From CAZNFR01 sp964572225 (lineage in GTDB: Bacteria > Bacteroidota > Bacteroidia > Bacteroidales > GCA-2748055): 64,000 nt of DNA. A model generated the notes under the pieces. It ran no database searches. It worked only from the letters and a program-made list of their open reading frames with translations, and was not told the origin of the DNA. The stretch spans positions 9,339-73,338 of the forward strand of contig CAZNFR010000004.1 of NCBI GenBank assembly GCA_964572225.1, given 5' to 3'. The position numbers and the translations under genes are program-made. Below, piece after piece: positions 9,319-19,600 of this stretch. Positions within the stretch are counted from its first letter, which is position 1. Each line of letters starts with the position of its first letter.

Positions 9319-10128
9319 CTATGCCTCTTTTACCATATGTACATCGATTTGCGGGAAGGGTATATTAATGCCTTCACTGTTAAAGGCGTTATAGACTTTT
9401 TGATTCATATCGAAAAAGATACCCCAGTAATCAGAGGTTTTTGCCCACACTCTGACCACAATATTTACGGAACTATCCGCGAGTTCGGACAATGCCATGA
9501 AGGGTGCCGGATCCTTTAAAATTCTATCATCTTCTGAAATCAACCGGTTAAGGATCCTTTGTGCATCTTCAACACTATCACCGTAAGCAATCCCGAAAGT
9601 CCAGTCGACCCTCCTTGTTTCCTGAGCGGAATAATTAACAATCGAGGCATTCACAAGGCTGCCGTTGGGTATAATGATGGTTTTGTTATCCGGAGTTTTG
9701 AGGATGGTATTAAAGATCTGAATTTCATGAACGCTACCCGAGTGTCCGGCAGCATCAATGTAATCACCAGATTTAAAAGGTTTTAAAATAAGGATTAGAA
9801 CCCCTCCTGCAAAATTCTGAAGGGTACCCGAAAGGGCAAGGCCAATGGCAAGACCTGCCGCACCCAGAATTGCGATGAAGGAGGTCATTTCAATCCCGAT
9901 CATCCCAAGCACAGAAACCACCAGCAGTACTTTGAGGATGATGGATAGCATGGTTCTCAGAAAGGGTTTTAAAGAATCATCAATGTTTCTCTTGTTAAGG
10001 AACCTTCCGGTTCCTTTCGAAATGATTCGGATAATCCATAAACCCAATAACAATACGAGAATGGCTCCGAGCATCTTAAGCCCGTATTGGACTGCCAGCT
10101 CCCTGATTTGATCAAAGTTAATGTTCAT
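9319..10128 (-). CDS. Small-conductance mechanosensitive channel, MscS family
   Basis: 269 residues, the size of E. coli MscS (286). Three membrane spans fall in the first ~110 residues; the pore helix is Gly/Ala rich (FIAILGAAGLAIGLALSGTL), followed by the beta domain (about 115-180, with IIIPNGSLVNASIVNYS) and the alpha/beta C-terminal domain. It should release solutes under hypo-osmotic shock from the inner membrane. It is monocistronic, with a strong terminator after it and no clear promoter box found upstream. Confidence 0.93.
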   Translation of the reverse strand: MNINFDQIRELAVQYGLKMLGAILVLLLGLWIIRIISKGTGRFLNKRNIDDSLKPFLRTMLSIILKVLLVVSVLGMIGIEMTSFIAILGAAGLAIGLALSGTLQNFAGGVLILILKPFKSGDYIDAAGHSGSVHEIQIFNTILKTPDNKTIIIPNGSLVNASIVNYSAQETRRVDWTFGIAYGDSVEDAQRILNRLISEDDRILKDPAPFMALSELADSSVNIVVRVWAKTSDYWGIFFDMNQKVYNAFNSEGINIPFPQIDVHMVKEA

Positions 10129-10369
10129 AAAAATAGATTTAGAGTTATTATACGGTCAATAATGATTTCAAGAGAATGAATACAAGTGCATGTAAATCTG
10201 GTAATTCAGGATATCCAACTCAATTGCCCGATCCATAAACAATATTTTCCGGGTATGGTTTAATTCAGTTTCAGGAATTTTACAGATTTTGCCCAAAGAG
10301 CTGCGATCGCATATGAGGAAGGAATTGAGGGGACCCCTCCCGGTAAAAAGTCAATTCACGGAAATATTA

Positions 10370-10377
10370 TATCTTTG
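10370..10377 (+). promoter_or_regulatory. TAnnTTTG -7 box that decides the methyltransferase start
   Basis: TATCTTTG matches the Bacteroidota -7 consensus. It lies 19 bases before the ATG at 10397 and inside the longer open frame that begins with a TTG at 10289, so it favours the ATG as the real start. Confidence 0.5.
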
Positions 10378-10396
10378 GGCGGCAAAAGCTAGGATT

Positions 10397-11212
10397 ATGC
10401 AGGAACGGCACAGGCAAAGAGACAAATACTTTGAAGAGCAGGCATACACCTCCGGGAAGTATGTTATACCTTTTATCGAGGAGCACCTTCCCGTGGGTCC
10501 CGGCACCGAAGTTCTGGAGATCGGCTGTGGTGAGGGCGGCAATCTCCTTCCTTTTCTGGAGGCAGGCTGCAGGGCCACAGGGGTGGACATCCTGGAAACC
10601 AAGATTTCGAATGCAGAAAAGTTTTACTCTGATCATCCCCAAAAGGAAAACATCGAATTTATCTGCTCGGACATATACAGTCCGCCCGAAAATCTCAAAA
10701 GGCAATTTGACCTGATCATCATGAGGGATGTACTTGAGCACATTCATAACCAGGAACGGTTCCTAAACTACGTCAAGATCTTCCTGAAGTCCTCCGGCAT
10801 GCTATTCCTGGGATTTCCCCCATGGCAAAATCCCTTTGGGGGGCATCAGCAGATGTGTTTAAATAAGTATCTTAGCATATTGCCATGGATACATTTGCTT
10901 CCGGGAAGAACCTACCCGGGGCTGCTAAGCCTGGCCGGTGAACCACAAAAGAGGATAGAAAGTCTTATGGAGATCCGGGAAACCAGGATCAGCCTGGAAC
11001 GCTTCCTCAGGATAATACGAAAGGAAAAATACAAGGTTGAAAAAAGGATACTCTGGTTCATAAACCCCAATTACCAGGTAAAATTTGGATTGAAACCGAG
11101 AAAGCAGATCGCGTTAATTTATTCCCTGCCCTGGATTAGAAATTTCATGATCACTACCTGCTATTATTTGATATCTTGCAATTCCGATGAATGCAGAAAG
11201 GAGATTCCTTAA
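10397..11212 (+). CDS. Class I SAM-dependent methyltransferase
   Basis: 271 residues from the ATG at 10397. Motif I is VLEIGCGEGGNLLPF, motif II is the acidic VDIL and motif IV is IIMRDVLEHI, all of the Methyltransf_11/23 type. The C-terminal half is basic and contains GFPPWQNPFGGHQQM, seen in methyltransferases that act on lipid- or glycan-linked substrates; this is only a hint. It stands alone, and its stop codon overlaps by four bases the stop of the convergent LytTR gene. The frame extends upstream to a TTG at 10289, but the promoter box at 10370 argues against that start. Confidence 0.85.
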   Translation: MQERHRQRDKYFEEQAYTSGKYVIPFIEEHLPVGPGTEVLEIGCGEGGNLLPFLEAGCRATGVDILETKISNAEKFYSDHPQKENIEFICSDIYSPPENLKRQFDLIIMRDVLEHIHNQERFLNYVKIFLKSSGMLFLGFPPWQNPFGGHQQMCLNKYLSILPWIHLLPGRTYPGLLSLAGEPQKRIESLMEIRETRISLERFLRIIRKEKYKVEKRILWFINPNYQVKFGLKPRKQIALIYSLPWIRNFMITTCYYLISCNSDECRKEIP

Positions 11213-11982
11213 TCCGCGCTATAATTCAGAGTTTTGAGCACTATATTCTTGTAGCTTCTTCCTATGGGCAGCTCCCGTTTATCGATTTCAACCGATGTGG
11301 AGGAAAAGGCGTTTATCCTGGATAAGGGAACGATAAAGGATTTATGTATTCTTATGAATCGATCGGAAGGTAATTTTTCCTCAATCCTGGTAAGACTGCC
11401 TTTCGTAACGATCCTTCTCTCATCGGTATTGATACCCACATATTCATTCAGACCCTCTATAAAGCAGATATCCTCAAGGTAAATTCGAATGATCTTTTTA
11501 TTTTCTTTTACATCCATATAGGCTCGGGAACCGGGAATATCGGTGCCGGCCGATTGTACTACATGAAGATCCCCTGTGGAATAATGATAGTATTTGTTAA
11601 CCGCTTTAAGAAATCTTTCGAAGGAGATGGGCTTCAGCAAATAATCAACCACATCCAGTTCATATCCTTCGAGAGCGTAATGCCGGTAAGCAGTCGTAAT
11701 GATCACTCTGGGCTGGTTTTTAAGTGCTTTCAGAAAGTCAATGCCCGTTAGCTGGGGCATCTGGATATCCATAAAAAGCAGGTCAACCTTTTTATCCCTC
11801 AGAACACCAAATGCCTGCATGGCATTGTTACAACTGGCCACTACTTCAAGATTCTCAATTTTTGCGATATGAGATTCCAGCAATTTGATGGCAAGAGCCT
11901 GCCGGCAAATGATCCTCTTTTCAACTATCCCATTCCGCAGAATGAGATAGATGCCAATGAGAATATTTCTGAGGCAGATCAA
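11209..11982 (-). CDS. LytTR response regulator with a defective receiver N-terminus (possible pseudogene)
   Basis: The receiver core is visible from ALAIKLLESHIAKIE onwards, including the phospho-acceptor Asp in LLFMDIQMPQLTG and the Lys in DYLLKPISF. A LytTR DNA-binding domain follows (about residues 155-257, FIEGLNEYVGI and RIHKSFIVPLSRI). However, the normal first strand with the acidic pair (VDDEP) is absent: the frame reads RIICRQALAIK, and the ~28 residues before it look unrelated. No ATG is available; the only candidate start is a TTG at 11982. No LytS-type kinase is adjacent. It may be a phosphorylation-independent regulator, a truncated gene, or an assembly artefact. Confidence 0.7.
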   Translation of the reverse strand: MICLRNILIGIYLILRNGIVEKRIICRQALAIKLLESHIAKIENLEVVASCNNAMQAFGVLRDKKVDLLFMDIQMPQLTGIDFLKALKNQPRVIITTAYRHYALEGYELDVVDYLLKPISFERFLKAVNKYYHYSTGDLHVVQSAGTDIPGSRAYMDVKENKKIIRIYLEDICFIEGLNEYVGINTDERRIVTKGSLTRIEEKLPSDRFIRIHKSFIVPLSRINAFSSTSVEIDKRELPIGRSYKNIVLKTLNYSAD

Positions 11983-12067
11983 AATGATGCGTATTAATAA
12001 AAAATCCTGATATGAAGCAGTTATCGAAAGGTAACTGCTTCATTAAGAAATTAAAATACAAAAACTC

Positions 12068-12907
12068 ATGATAAAAAATAACATATTTAAGCTTTTGACC
12101 CTGTTCATGGCTGTGTCTCTGGTCTTCACCTCCTGCGAAGAGGATACCGATCAATGGATCTATAACGGACCGGCCCTGGCTAGTTTCCCTAACGCAACAA
12201 GCGGCACTTTTTTCGTGGAGGATGTCTCCTCACCTTCTTTTACGGTTGAAGTCGGACTCAATACCGTGAGCGGCAGCGACAGAACCGTTCAGATAATGGT
12301 GGATGATGCAAATTCCACAGCCCAAAATGGTGTGCACGTAAATGTACCTTCAGAGGTTACCATTCCGGCAAATCAGGCCGTTGCCAGCTTTACCGTAAGT
12401 GGAATCTACGATGCACTTCCTAATCAGCCCCTTACCCTTACCCTGAAAATCGGGGGAGATAATGCAGCAGCTTATGACAATACCTTCAGCCTGTCTGTAA
12501 ATAAATTCGTACCTTTTGATATCGCCACCTTTACAGGTACATTCGAATGCGTTGAAAACAGCTATTTTGGGGTTTTTACCTATGATGTAACTCTGACCCA
12601 GGTGTCCGGAACCACCAATCAGGTCAGCATTGAACCCTTTGGCGCAGGAATGGAAGCTAATTACGGACTTGCACTCGGAGGTATGAATCCCCTGGTGATC
12701 ACCTTCCACACCGATGATCCCGCGAGTTTTTCAACTTCAATGCCGGAAACAGAGGCCTTTATCAACGGCGGCGTACCCTCATATTATTCCGAAGCTACCG
12801 GTAATCTCAACACCCTTACCAATACTTTTACCCTGGGTGAGGTTACCATTTATGACGTTGATGGTGTTTGGGAAATTATTTCGGGAGTGACGTTTACCAA
12901 GAAATAA
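12068..12907 (+). CDS. Hypothetical lipoprotein, 279 aa, beta-sandwich-like
   Basis: The signal peptide ends in SLVFTSCEED, a lipobox followed by acidic residues. Residues ~45-145 (FVEDVSSPSFTVEVGLN, then VTIPANQAVASFTVSG) resemble the Calx-beta/DUF4843-like repeats found in Bacteroidota surface lipoproteins; the remainder has no recognised domain. It is single, followed by a strong terminator. The family assignment is tentative and the function unknown; the location on the outer membrane is inferred from the signal. Confidence 0.75.
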   Translation: MIKNNIFKLLTLFMAVSLVFTSCEEDTDQWIYNGPALASFPNATSGTFFVEDVSSPSFTVEVGLNTVSGSDRTVQIMVDDANSTAQNGVHVNVPSEVTIPANQAVASFTVSGIYDALPNQPLTLTLKIGGDNAAAYDNTFSLSVNKFVPFDIATFTGTFECVENSYFGVFTYDVTLTQVSGTTNQVSIEPFGAGMEANYGLALGGMNPLVITFHTDDPASFSTSMPETEAFINGGVPSYYSEATGNLNTLTNTFTLGEVTIYDVDGVWEIISGVTFTKK

Positions 12908-12938
12908 ACCCTTGTTAAGCATAATAAATCCGAAGAAA

Positions 12939-12969
12939 AAGGCTGCCCCATATATGGCAGCCTTTTTTT
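12939..12969 (+). terminator. Rho-independent terminator of the 12068-12907 gene
   Basis: A perfect stem GGCTGCC/GGCAGCC (12941-12947 with 12956-12962) with an 8-base loop, followed by seven T, 34 bases after the stop codon. Confidence 0.85.
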
Positions 12970-12984
12970 ACAAAAACAGTAACT

Positions 12985-13018
12985 AAAAAAAAACCGCACG
13001 GAAAAAAATCAGTGCGGT
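12985..13018 (-). terminator. Rho-independent terminator of the 13040-13606 gene
   Basis: The stem ACCGCAC/GTGCGGT (12993-12999 with 13012-13018) reads on the minus strand into nine T, 22 bases after the stop of the minus-strand lipoprotein gene. Confidence 0.8.
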
Positions 13019-13039
13019 GATTTTTTTCGAAGGAATCGT

Positions 13040-13606
13040 TTACACCTCGGTAATAACCGTTACATAGAATTTTACTTCCATATCAAATCCGTACCCTTCA
13101 GAACCGGTAACCCCATAAGCACCTCCGGCGGCTGTTTTCAGTTCAAAATTGGCAGAGATCAGAAAACTACCCGGTGAATCCAGCCAGTCGATAATCTGAT
13201 TTACCCCGCTCGCAACCTGTGTGATATCAACTTCATCACCAGCTGAAAGAAGATCCTGAAGGTTCGCATTGTTAATGGTTCCGATCACGGTCGAACTGGA
13301 ACCGTCTTCCAAAGAAGCAACAATCTGTCCCGACAGATACATGTCGGCGGGAACATTCATGTTACTGACCAGGTAGGTGATCTTGTCCACTTCATAACCG
13401 CCGATACGATCTTTGAAATCATCGTAATCATCGGAAGAGGTCACATCCACAAGCTCTCCGTCGGTCTGACCGGAACTGGAGTTAATGTCGACCATGAGAG
13501 TTTTCTTCAGAACCGTGTCAATGTCAGGAATCAATTTACTGATGAGTCCGCAGGAGCCCAATCCTAAAACGGATAACGCAAGAAGCCCAAATAAAAGTTT
13601 TTTCAT
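13040..13606 (-). CDS. Hypothetical small lipoprotein, 188 aa
   Basis: The signal peptide ends at LGLGSCGLI, a clear lipobox. The mature part is acidic and serine rich (SSSGQTDGELVDVTSSDDYDD), with no recognised domain; the pattern of alternating hydrophobic residues near the end suggests a beta sandwich. It is monocistronic, with its own -7 box and terminator. Function unknown. Confidence 0.75.
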   Translation of the reverse strand: MKKLLFGLLALSVLGLGSCGLISKLIPDIDTVLKKTLMVDINSSSGQTDGELVDVTSSDDYDDFKDRIGGYEVDKITYLVSNMNVPADMYLSGQIVASLEDGSSSTVIGTINNANLQDLLSAGDEVDITQVASGVNQIIDWLDSPGSFLISANFELKTAAGGAYGVTGSEGYGFDMEVKFYVTVITEV

Positions 13607-13635
13607 AATATGAGATTTGATGGTTTATCCTAGAA

Positions 13636-13643
13636 CAAAATTA
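13636..13643 (-). promoter_or_regulatory. TAnnTTTG -7 box of the 13040-13606 lipoprotein
   Basis: The minus strand reads TAATTTTG, a full match to the consensus, 30 bases before the ATG. Confidence 0.45.
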
Positions 13644-13822
13644 AGGAAGGTAAGTTATGGAATACCTCAATTTTATGCATTATTTCAAGGCTATTGTTAG
13701 ATAAACAAATTATTTTTTGGGATAAATAACGGATAAGTACTGATAAAGAAGGATCCAATCCCTGTGTACAGTGGCAAAAGCGCATAATATACCCTTACAG
13801 ACCGATATTGGTTTAATCTATT

Positions 13823-13830
13823 TATATTTG
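13823..13830 (+). promoter_or_regulatory. TAnnTTTG -7 box of the SpoIIE phosphatase gene
   Basis: TATATTTG lies 23 bases before the ATG at 13853. A TTG occurs further upstream (13808), but with spacing too short for the usual -33 element. Confidence 0.5.
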
Positions 13831-13852
13831 AACCATCAATTCATTCCCGTTT

Positions 13853-15940
13853 ATGAAATTTACAAAGGCTGTAGTTAACCTTATTGTTTTCTTTTCATTC
13901 CTGCAGGGTGCATTCACACAGGATACCATTCGGCTGGAAAGGGAATTTACCAGCCTGGAAATTGACACATCTTTTATCGGATACCTGTCGGAAAAACCCG
14001 GGTTTTTCAATCTGGATTCCATAGCAGGCTATTCCTTTAATCCCCTGGGCAAATTAACCAAACCGGTTTCAGTGACGGATGAAAAGCAGGTTTTCCGTTT
14101 TATCATTACCAATAACCTCCCTCAGGAACAGGTGATCAGCCTTTCCCTAAGCATGGCCGATTCGGCAGTACTTTTTTCTTTTAATCAGGATAACGAGATC
14201 CAGAAAAACGAAAAGATCAACGTCCGCGGACTGGATCTCCATGGCAGGTTTCCCCTTCAGCCCGGGGAAACCAAAGAACTTTTCCTGCTTTTAAGATCCG
14301 GTCCCGATATCCCCCTCTCCCGTTTCACCGGGAACTATTTCCAGATCCACAATTACAACCAGTTTATCAAAAAGGAACTTTCAAATCGCTTTATTGATTC
14401 ACTCCTGGTGGGACTTTTGCTTTTCAGTGCGGTATTGAACCTTATTCTTGGGTTGATCCTGAAAAGGAGTTCATTTACCGTCCTTTTCCTTTACCTGCTC
14501 ACCCTGCTGATATTTGCGTTTACCTACCTGGGATTTTACGACGAATTTGTGATCCGCAGACTGATCTCCGTTCCCATTGGGCTACCGGTATATTTTCTGA
14601 CCCTCATCATTTTTCTGCAACTGAGCAAAAATTATCTTCAGTTAGAAAAACATCTGCCGGGATGGAACACCGTGACCAATGTGCTTATGTTCTTTCTGCT
14701 GATTTCCATACCCTATTATTACCTGACCGTCTACATTGAAAGCTTTTATAACAATTTTCTCGCTTTCTCATCCCTGTTTTTCATTGCTTCGGCAGCCATT
14801 CTCGGGCTTATCGAATCCATAATCCTTTTTAAAAAGGAATCCAAAGCCAAATTTTTCCTGATCGCCAACCTGGTAGTCGTAACCTCTCTCAGCATAAACT
14901 TTTTCTTTGAAACCCGTTACCCCGTGGTAGTTGGGGCGGTTATACAGGGATTTATTTTTACCATTGGTCTCGCAGAAGAGATCAAGCTGTTGGACCGCCA
15001 AAAAATACGTTTCCAGCAATCCTACATTAATCAGCTCGAGCTGAATCTGAAATTCAAGGATAATGCCACCGCACAACTCGAGAGGAAGGTTGAGGAAAGA
15101 ACCCATGAGCTGAAACATGCCAACGCGGAACTGATCACCAAAAACAGGATCGTAGAACAGCAAAAAGAACTGCTGGAAATCCGCAGCAAAGAAATAAAAG
15201 ATAGCATTGAATATGCCAGGAGGATCCAAACCGCCTCCTTCCCGGCCCAGAGAATCCTGGACCGCCTGACCCGGGATTATTTTATCCTCTATAAACCCAG
15301 AGACATTGTAAGCGGGGATTTTTACTGGTTTGGCGAGGTCGAGAACAAGGTTGTGGTTATTGCAGCAGATTGTACCGGGCACGGAGTGCCGGGGGCTTTC
15401 ATGAGCATGTACGGGATTGCCTTTTTAAACGAAATTGTGGGTAAGGAAAAGATCTTCCTTCCCAGCGAGATCCTGGATACCCTGAGAGACAAGATAGCCG
15501 GTTCGCTCAATCGAGGGGATGATGAGTTCGAAACCATGGACGGAATGGATATGTCCGTCTTAACCTTCGATCTGGACCTCGGTAAACTCTATTTTGCCGG
15601 CGCCTTTAACTCCCTGTACCTGATCAGAAATGAGACCCTTCAAATTGTAAAAGCCGACAAAATGCCCGTAGCTTTTTATCAGAAAATGGATCCTTTCACC
15701 AACAATGAGATTGAATTCTCCAAAGGCGACTGCCTCTACATCTATACAGACGGACTGATTGATCAGTTTGGAGGAAGCGTGGGCAAGAAATTTCTCAACA
15801 AAAGATTTAACGATATCCTTACCAGCCTTCATGAATTACCCATGCCGGATCAACAACGGAAAATTGAAGAGGCCTTTAATGATTGGAAAGGAGACTATTT
15901 CCAGGTCGATGATGTCCTCGTCATTGGTCTGAGAATCTGA
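13853..15940 (+). CDS. 7TM-DISM receptor fused to SpoIIE/PP2C-type serine phosphatase
   Basis: 695 residues. A signal peptide and an extracytoplasmic beta domain (1-170) are followed by seven membrane spans (about 178-380), a coiled coil (about 390-440) and a PP2C_SIG phosphatase domain (about 460-695) with the metal-binding Asp motifs SGDFYWFGE and AADCTGHGVPGAF and the late DGLIDQFGG. Such proteins sense an external signal and dephosphorylate an anti-sigma-antagonist or SiaC-like partner. A SiaC-like protein is encoded at 32632-33009, though no kinase partner is nearby, so a link is only inference. Its stop codon abuts the convergent kinase gene. Confidence 0.9.
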   Translation: MKFTKAVVNLIVFFSFLQGAFTQDTIRLEREFTSLEIDTSFIGYLSEKPGFFNLDSIAGYSFNPLGKLTKPVSVTDEKQVFRFIITNNLPQEQVISLSLSMADSAVLFSFNQDNEIQKNEKINVRGLDLHGRFPLQPGETKELFLLLRSGPDIPLSRFTGNYFQIHNYNQFIKKELSNRFIDSLLVGLLLFSAVLNLILGLILKRSSFTVLFLYLLTLLIFAFTYLGFYDEFVIRRLISVPIGLPVYFLTLIIFLQLSKNYLQLEKHLPGWNTVTNVLMFFLLISIPYYYLTVYIESFYNNFLAFSSLFFIASAAILGLIESIILFKKESKAKFFLIANLVVVTSLSINFFFETRYPVVVGAVIQGFIFTIGLAEEIKLLDRQKIRFQQSYINQLELNLKFKDNATAQLERKVEERTHELKHANAELITKNRIVEQQKELLEIRSKEIKDSIEYARRIQTASFPAQRILDRLTRDYFILYKPRDIVSGDFYWFGEVENKVVVIAADCTGHGVPGAFMSMYGIAFLNEIVGKEKIFLPSEILDTLRDKIAGSLNRGDDEFETMDGMDMSVLTFDLDLGKLYFAGAFNSLYLIRNETLQIVKADKMPVAFYQKMDPFTNNEIEFSKGDCLYIYTDGLIDQFGGSVGKKFLNKRFNDILTSLHELPMPDQQRKIEEAFNDWKGDYFQVDDVLVIGLRI

Positions 15941-16606
15941 CTATATAAACTCCCCCGTTTTCGGATCCACCACCTGATAACTCTTATCAATAATATAATC
16001 GGCAAGGGGCCGCAGGGATCGGACATTCAAATGCTCTCTTTCAAGCACCCTGGCCCTGAAATCATCCATTTTTTCCTTCCCTCTGACAATCTGTGAAATC
16101 TTGGTTTCATGATAGGTCAGATCAATAAAAACCCTCATATCAATCCCATCGGCCTTAAGCGCATATAGTCCGTCGATCACCAACATGTCAATCTTTTTGA
16201 AGTCAGTAATGATCTTATCTACCTGCTCCGGGATGATATCTATGCATGGCATCATCGACTCCCTTTCCTCCTTGAAATCCTGAATGTTCCTGTGAATCAG
16301 GTTCCAGTCGTACTCATCGGTTCCCACGGTTTCAATCCCTTTCGTCCTTCTCCATTCCGGACGAAGCAGCGGAGGTACCTTGTAGTAATTATCAGTATGA
16401 AGTACTTTAACGCGAATATGCTCCTGCTTCAGCTGCAATGCCAGAGAATGAGAGACCTCCGATTTACCTGCCCCGGATTCGCCCGATATTGCAACAATAT
16501 AGCGGTATCCCTTGGGTTTTTTCTCCCGGTCAATAATAACCTTCTTCGCAATCGCCTCGGCGGCTGATTTATGCATATCCCTGATCAATAGGATATCACC
16601 CAGCAT
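15941..16606 (-). CDS. Uridine kinase/phosphoribulokinase-type P-loop kinase
   Basis: 221 residues. The Walker A motif GESGAGKSE is at about residues 41-49, and a kinase Asp is present in VLHTDNYYKVPP (the DNYY motif of uridine kinases). A Walker-B-like strand is MLVIDGLYAL. The C-terminal half keeps the REHLNVRSL-type lid region. It is the size of Udk but differs from it in the N-terminal 30 residues. It is transcribed in the same direction as the GH65 fusion gene, 60 bases downstream, so it may belong to that trehalose-related operon and phosphorylate a sugar or nucleoside; the substrate is unproven. Confidence 0.8.
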   Translation of the reverse strand: MLGDILLIRDMHKSAAEAIAKKVIIDREKKPKGYRYIVAISGESGAGKSEVSHSLALQLKQEHIRVKVLHTDNYYKVPPLLRPEWRRTKGIETVGTDEYDWNLIHRNIQDFKEERESMMPCIDIIPEQVDKIITDFKKIDMLVIDGLYALKADGIDMRVFIDLTYHETKISQIVRGKEKMDDFRARVLEREHLNVRSLRPLADYIIDKSYQVVDPKTGEFI

Positions 16607-16666
16607 GATAATTTTGTATTGATTAAATTATTTGCAAATATTGAAAATTCATTGATTAGTTTCAAT

Positions 16667-19600
16667 TCAAAGAGGAATTTTTATGGTTTCATTCGTTAAA
16701 AGGCTGAAACGTCTTCCTCTTACGAATATCCTTCCCTCTTCGGAAGATTGAGTTTGAAATTCCACTTGAACCGATTCACCATCTATCCGAAAATGGTATT
16801 CCTCCCCTTTAAACCGGAAGCTAAATTCCATGGATTTCCAGGCCGAAGGAAGAGAAGGATCCAGCCTCAATGCATCCCCGTGCCAGTTAAGTCCGGCAAA
16901 TACCGTAAGCGCCGACAATACCGTACCTCCCATAACCCCCATGTGGATACCCTCACCGGTGGTTCCCCCCTGGATATCAATATAATCGCTAACCAGGGCT
17001 TCCACATACATCTCCCAGCATTTTTCACTTTCTCCTATCTCCCGGGCCAGAAATGCATGAACAACCCTGCTCAGTGTGGACCCATGAGAGGTTCGACTGA
17101 TATAGTAGTCGAAATTCTTCTTCAGCATTTTTTCAGGAACCCCAAAGCCCAGATTCTTTAGGATGGAATTTACGTTCTCCTGATCAATATTATAATAGGT
17201 CATTAACACGTCGGCCTGTTTGGCAACCTTAAAATCATCGGGTGATTTCCCTTCCGATTTCAGAATACGGTCCATCCGGTGAATATTCTCGTATTTTTTC
17301 CGGTATGCGTCCCAGTCAAGTTCCTTAAGATCAAAATATCCATCAAACTGCGACAGGATGCCGTCCTCATTCATTATGAGATTCATCTTATGGGTAACAT
17401 CCTTCCATTTCACTAATTCTTCCTTACTCAGTCCGATTTTTTCTACCACCCTCTTTCTCTCATCGATCCTCATGTAATCCATGATATCGAAGGCCCGGTT
17501 AAAAAGCCAGACCACCATTATGTTGGTATAGGCATTGTCTTTAAGTCCGCCCTCCTCCGCATCCGGCAGCTTCTCGTGAAACTCATCAGGCCCCATTACC
17601 TTGTCGATATGATAGCGCTGTAGCTCCTCGTTATATTCCGATTTGCTGGCCCAGAACCTGCAAATCCCAAAAAACATCTCAGCACCGTATTGATCCATAA
17701 ACTCCTGATCCCCGGAAATATGGTAATATTGCCAGATATTATAGGCAATTGCAATGGATATATGTCGTTGAAGCGAACTGTAGTCATCACCCCATTCGCC
17801 CGAAACCGGATTCAAATGTACGATCTGGGTTTCTTCACGCCCGTCACTTCCGCTCTGCCATGGAAACATGGTCCCTTCATATCCGTACTCACGGGCATAT
17901 TTAGCGGCCTCCTCCATCCTGCGGTAGCGGTACATAAGCACCGACCTTGCAATTTCGGGAAAATGAGATATATAAAAGGGTAGTACATAAAGCTCATCCC
18001 AGAAAATATGTCCGCGGTAAGCCTCCCCATGCAGTCCCCTGGCAGGGATCCCTGCGTCAAGTTTAGTATGATGGGTTGAAGCAGTAACCATTAAATGGTA
18101 GATATGCATTCTCAGCAGCATTTGAGTAAACCGGTCGCCATCTACCTTTAAATCGGCCTTTTCCCAGATCTCCGCCCATTTGCCGGCGCTTTCTTCCAAA
18201 AGGGTGTCAAAGTTGTCCGCTTCTTTTAAAGCAACAAGAGCAGCCCCAAGCGGGTTTTCCACTTCGAAATCGCGCGAATTCTGAACACAGACCAGCTTTT
18301 GAAGTTTCAGCTCCTTATTTTCCTTTACCGGCTCTTTAAAAAAGGTGGATATTTTCCCTTTTTCAGACTGGAAATCACCCTCACTTGCGGCTTTTCCATC
18401 GTTAAATACCCTGAGTTTCTCCGAAACGGAGATGGTGATATCCGATTGATTTGTACGGACAATGACGTAACCTATTCCATCATTCCTCCCCTGTTCAGGA
18501 TTGTCAAGATGGTGCTGATCCAGATCACTGTACCTTTCCACACCTTCGTTAAGGATATCCCCGTCTATCTGCGATTTAAGTTCGAGAGTCCCCGAATAGT
18601 TCAGGGGCCTGACAATGTATTCGAGTCCGGCCAGGTGAGGATTGGCCATGCTGACAAACCTCCGTGAGACCAGTTCCGTTTTTGCCCCGTCCTCATGATT
18701 TACCACCAATCTGCGATAAAGCAGCCCGTTCCGCAGGTCCAGCCTTCTTTCAAAATCAGAAAAAGAATGCAGGTTGGGGTTAAACCATTCTTCTCCTTCC
18801 CTTCTGAAGGAAACCGGTATCCAGTTGATGAAATTGACAAAATCTTCATTTTCGATCCAACGGTCTCCCACTTTTGATTTTCTTCGGTTGTACAAACCCG
18901 CCATGTAACTCCCCGGGTAATTATGCTCTCCTGCATTGATCTCCTCCAGACTGCCGCGCGTGGCGAAAAATCCGTTTCCGGCGCTTAGAATGGCTTCCCT
19001 CGATTTCTCCCTCGATTTATCATAACTCCGGTACACCAGGTTCCATTTCAGGTTGGGCACTTCTTCCTGAAACCAGCGTTCTATAAATGGGATCCCTCCA
19101 AGTTCATCAATATCGTTAAGCACTATATCGGCACCGTTCCGAACCAGGGCTTCGCGATTCCCCTCCCGGTCGAGTCCGAGTGTAAAACCAAATCCACCCT
19201 TGGCTCCCGCCTGAACACCGCTTACCGCATCTTCGACCACCACCGACCGGTCGTATGCCACTCCCAGGTTATCACAGGCAGTGGTAAAAATATCGGGTTC
19301 GGGCTTCCCCTTCAATCCCAACTCGGCCGATACCATGCCATCCACCCGGGTCTCAAAATAGTGAAGAAGGCCGGCTGTTTCCAATACCATTTTACAATTC
19401 TTGCTGGAAGAAGCCACTCCGAGCCTTATCCCCTCTTTCTGCAATTCCCTGATCAGCTCAACGGTGCTCTCATAAACCTCAACCCCTTCTTCATTCAGGG
19501 TTTGTGTGAAGTATTCATTCTTCCGGTTCCCCAGGCCGCAAACCGTTTCCTCATCCGGATCATCGGAAGGGTCACCATAGGGAATGTCAATCTGACGCGA

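Noticed and set aside
10289..10396. N-terminal extension of the methyltransferase from a TTG codon
   Set aside because: A -7 box at 10370 falls inside it and the extra 36 residues show no family similarity.
14768..15382. Antisense open frame of 204 codons opposite the SpoIIE phosphatase gene
   Set aside because: Shadow of a conserved coding sequence, with no domain or start signal.
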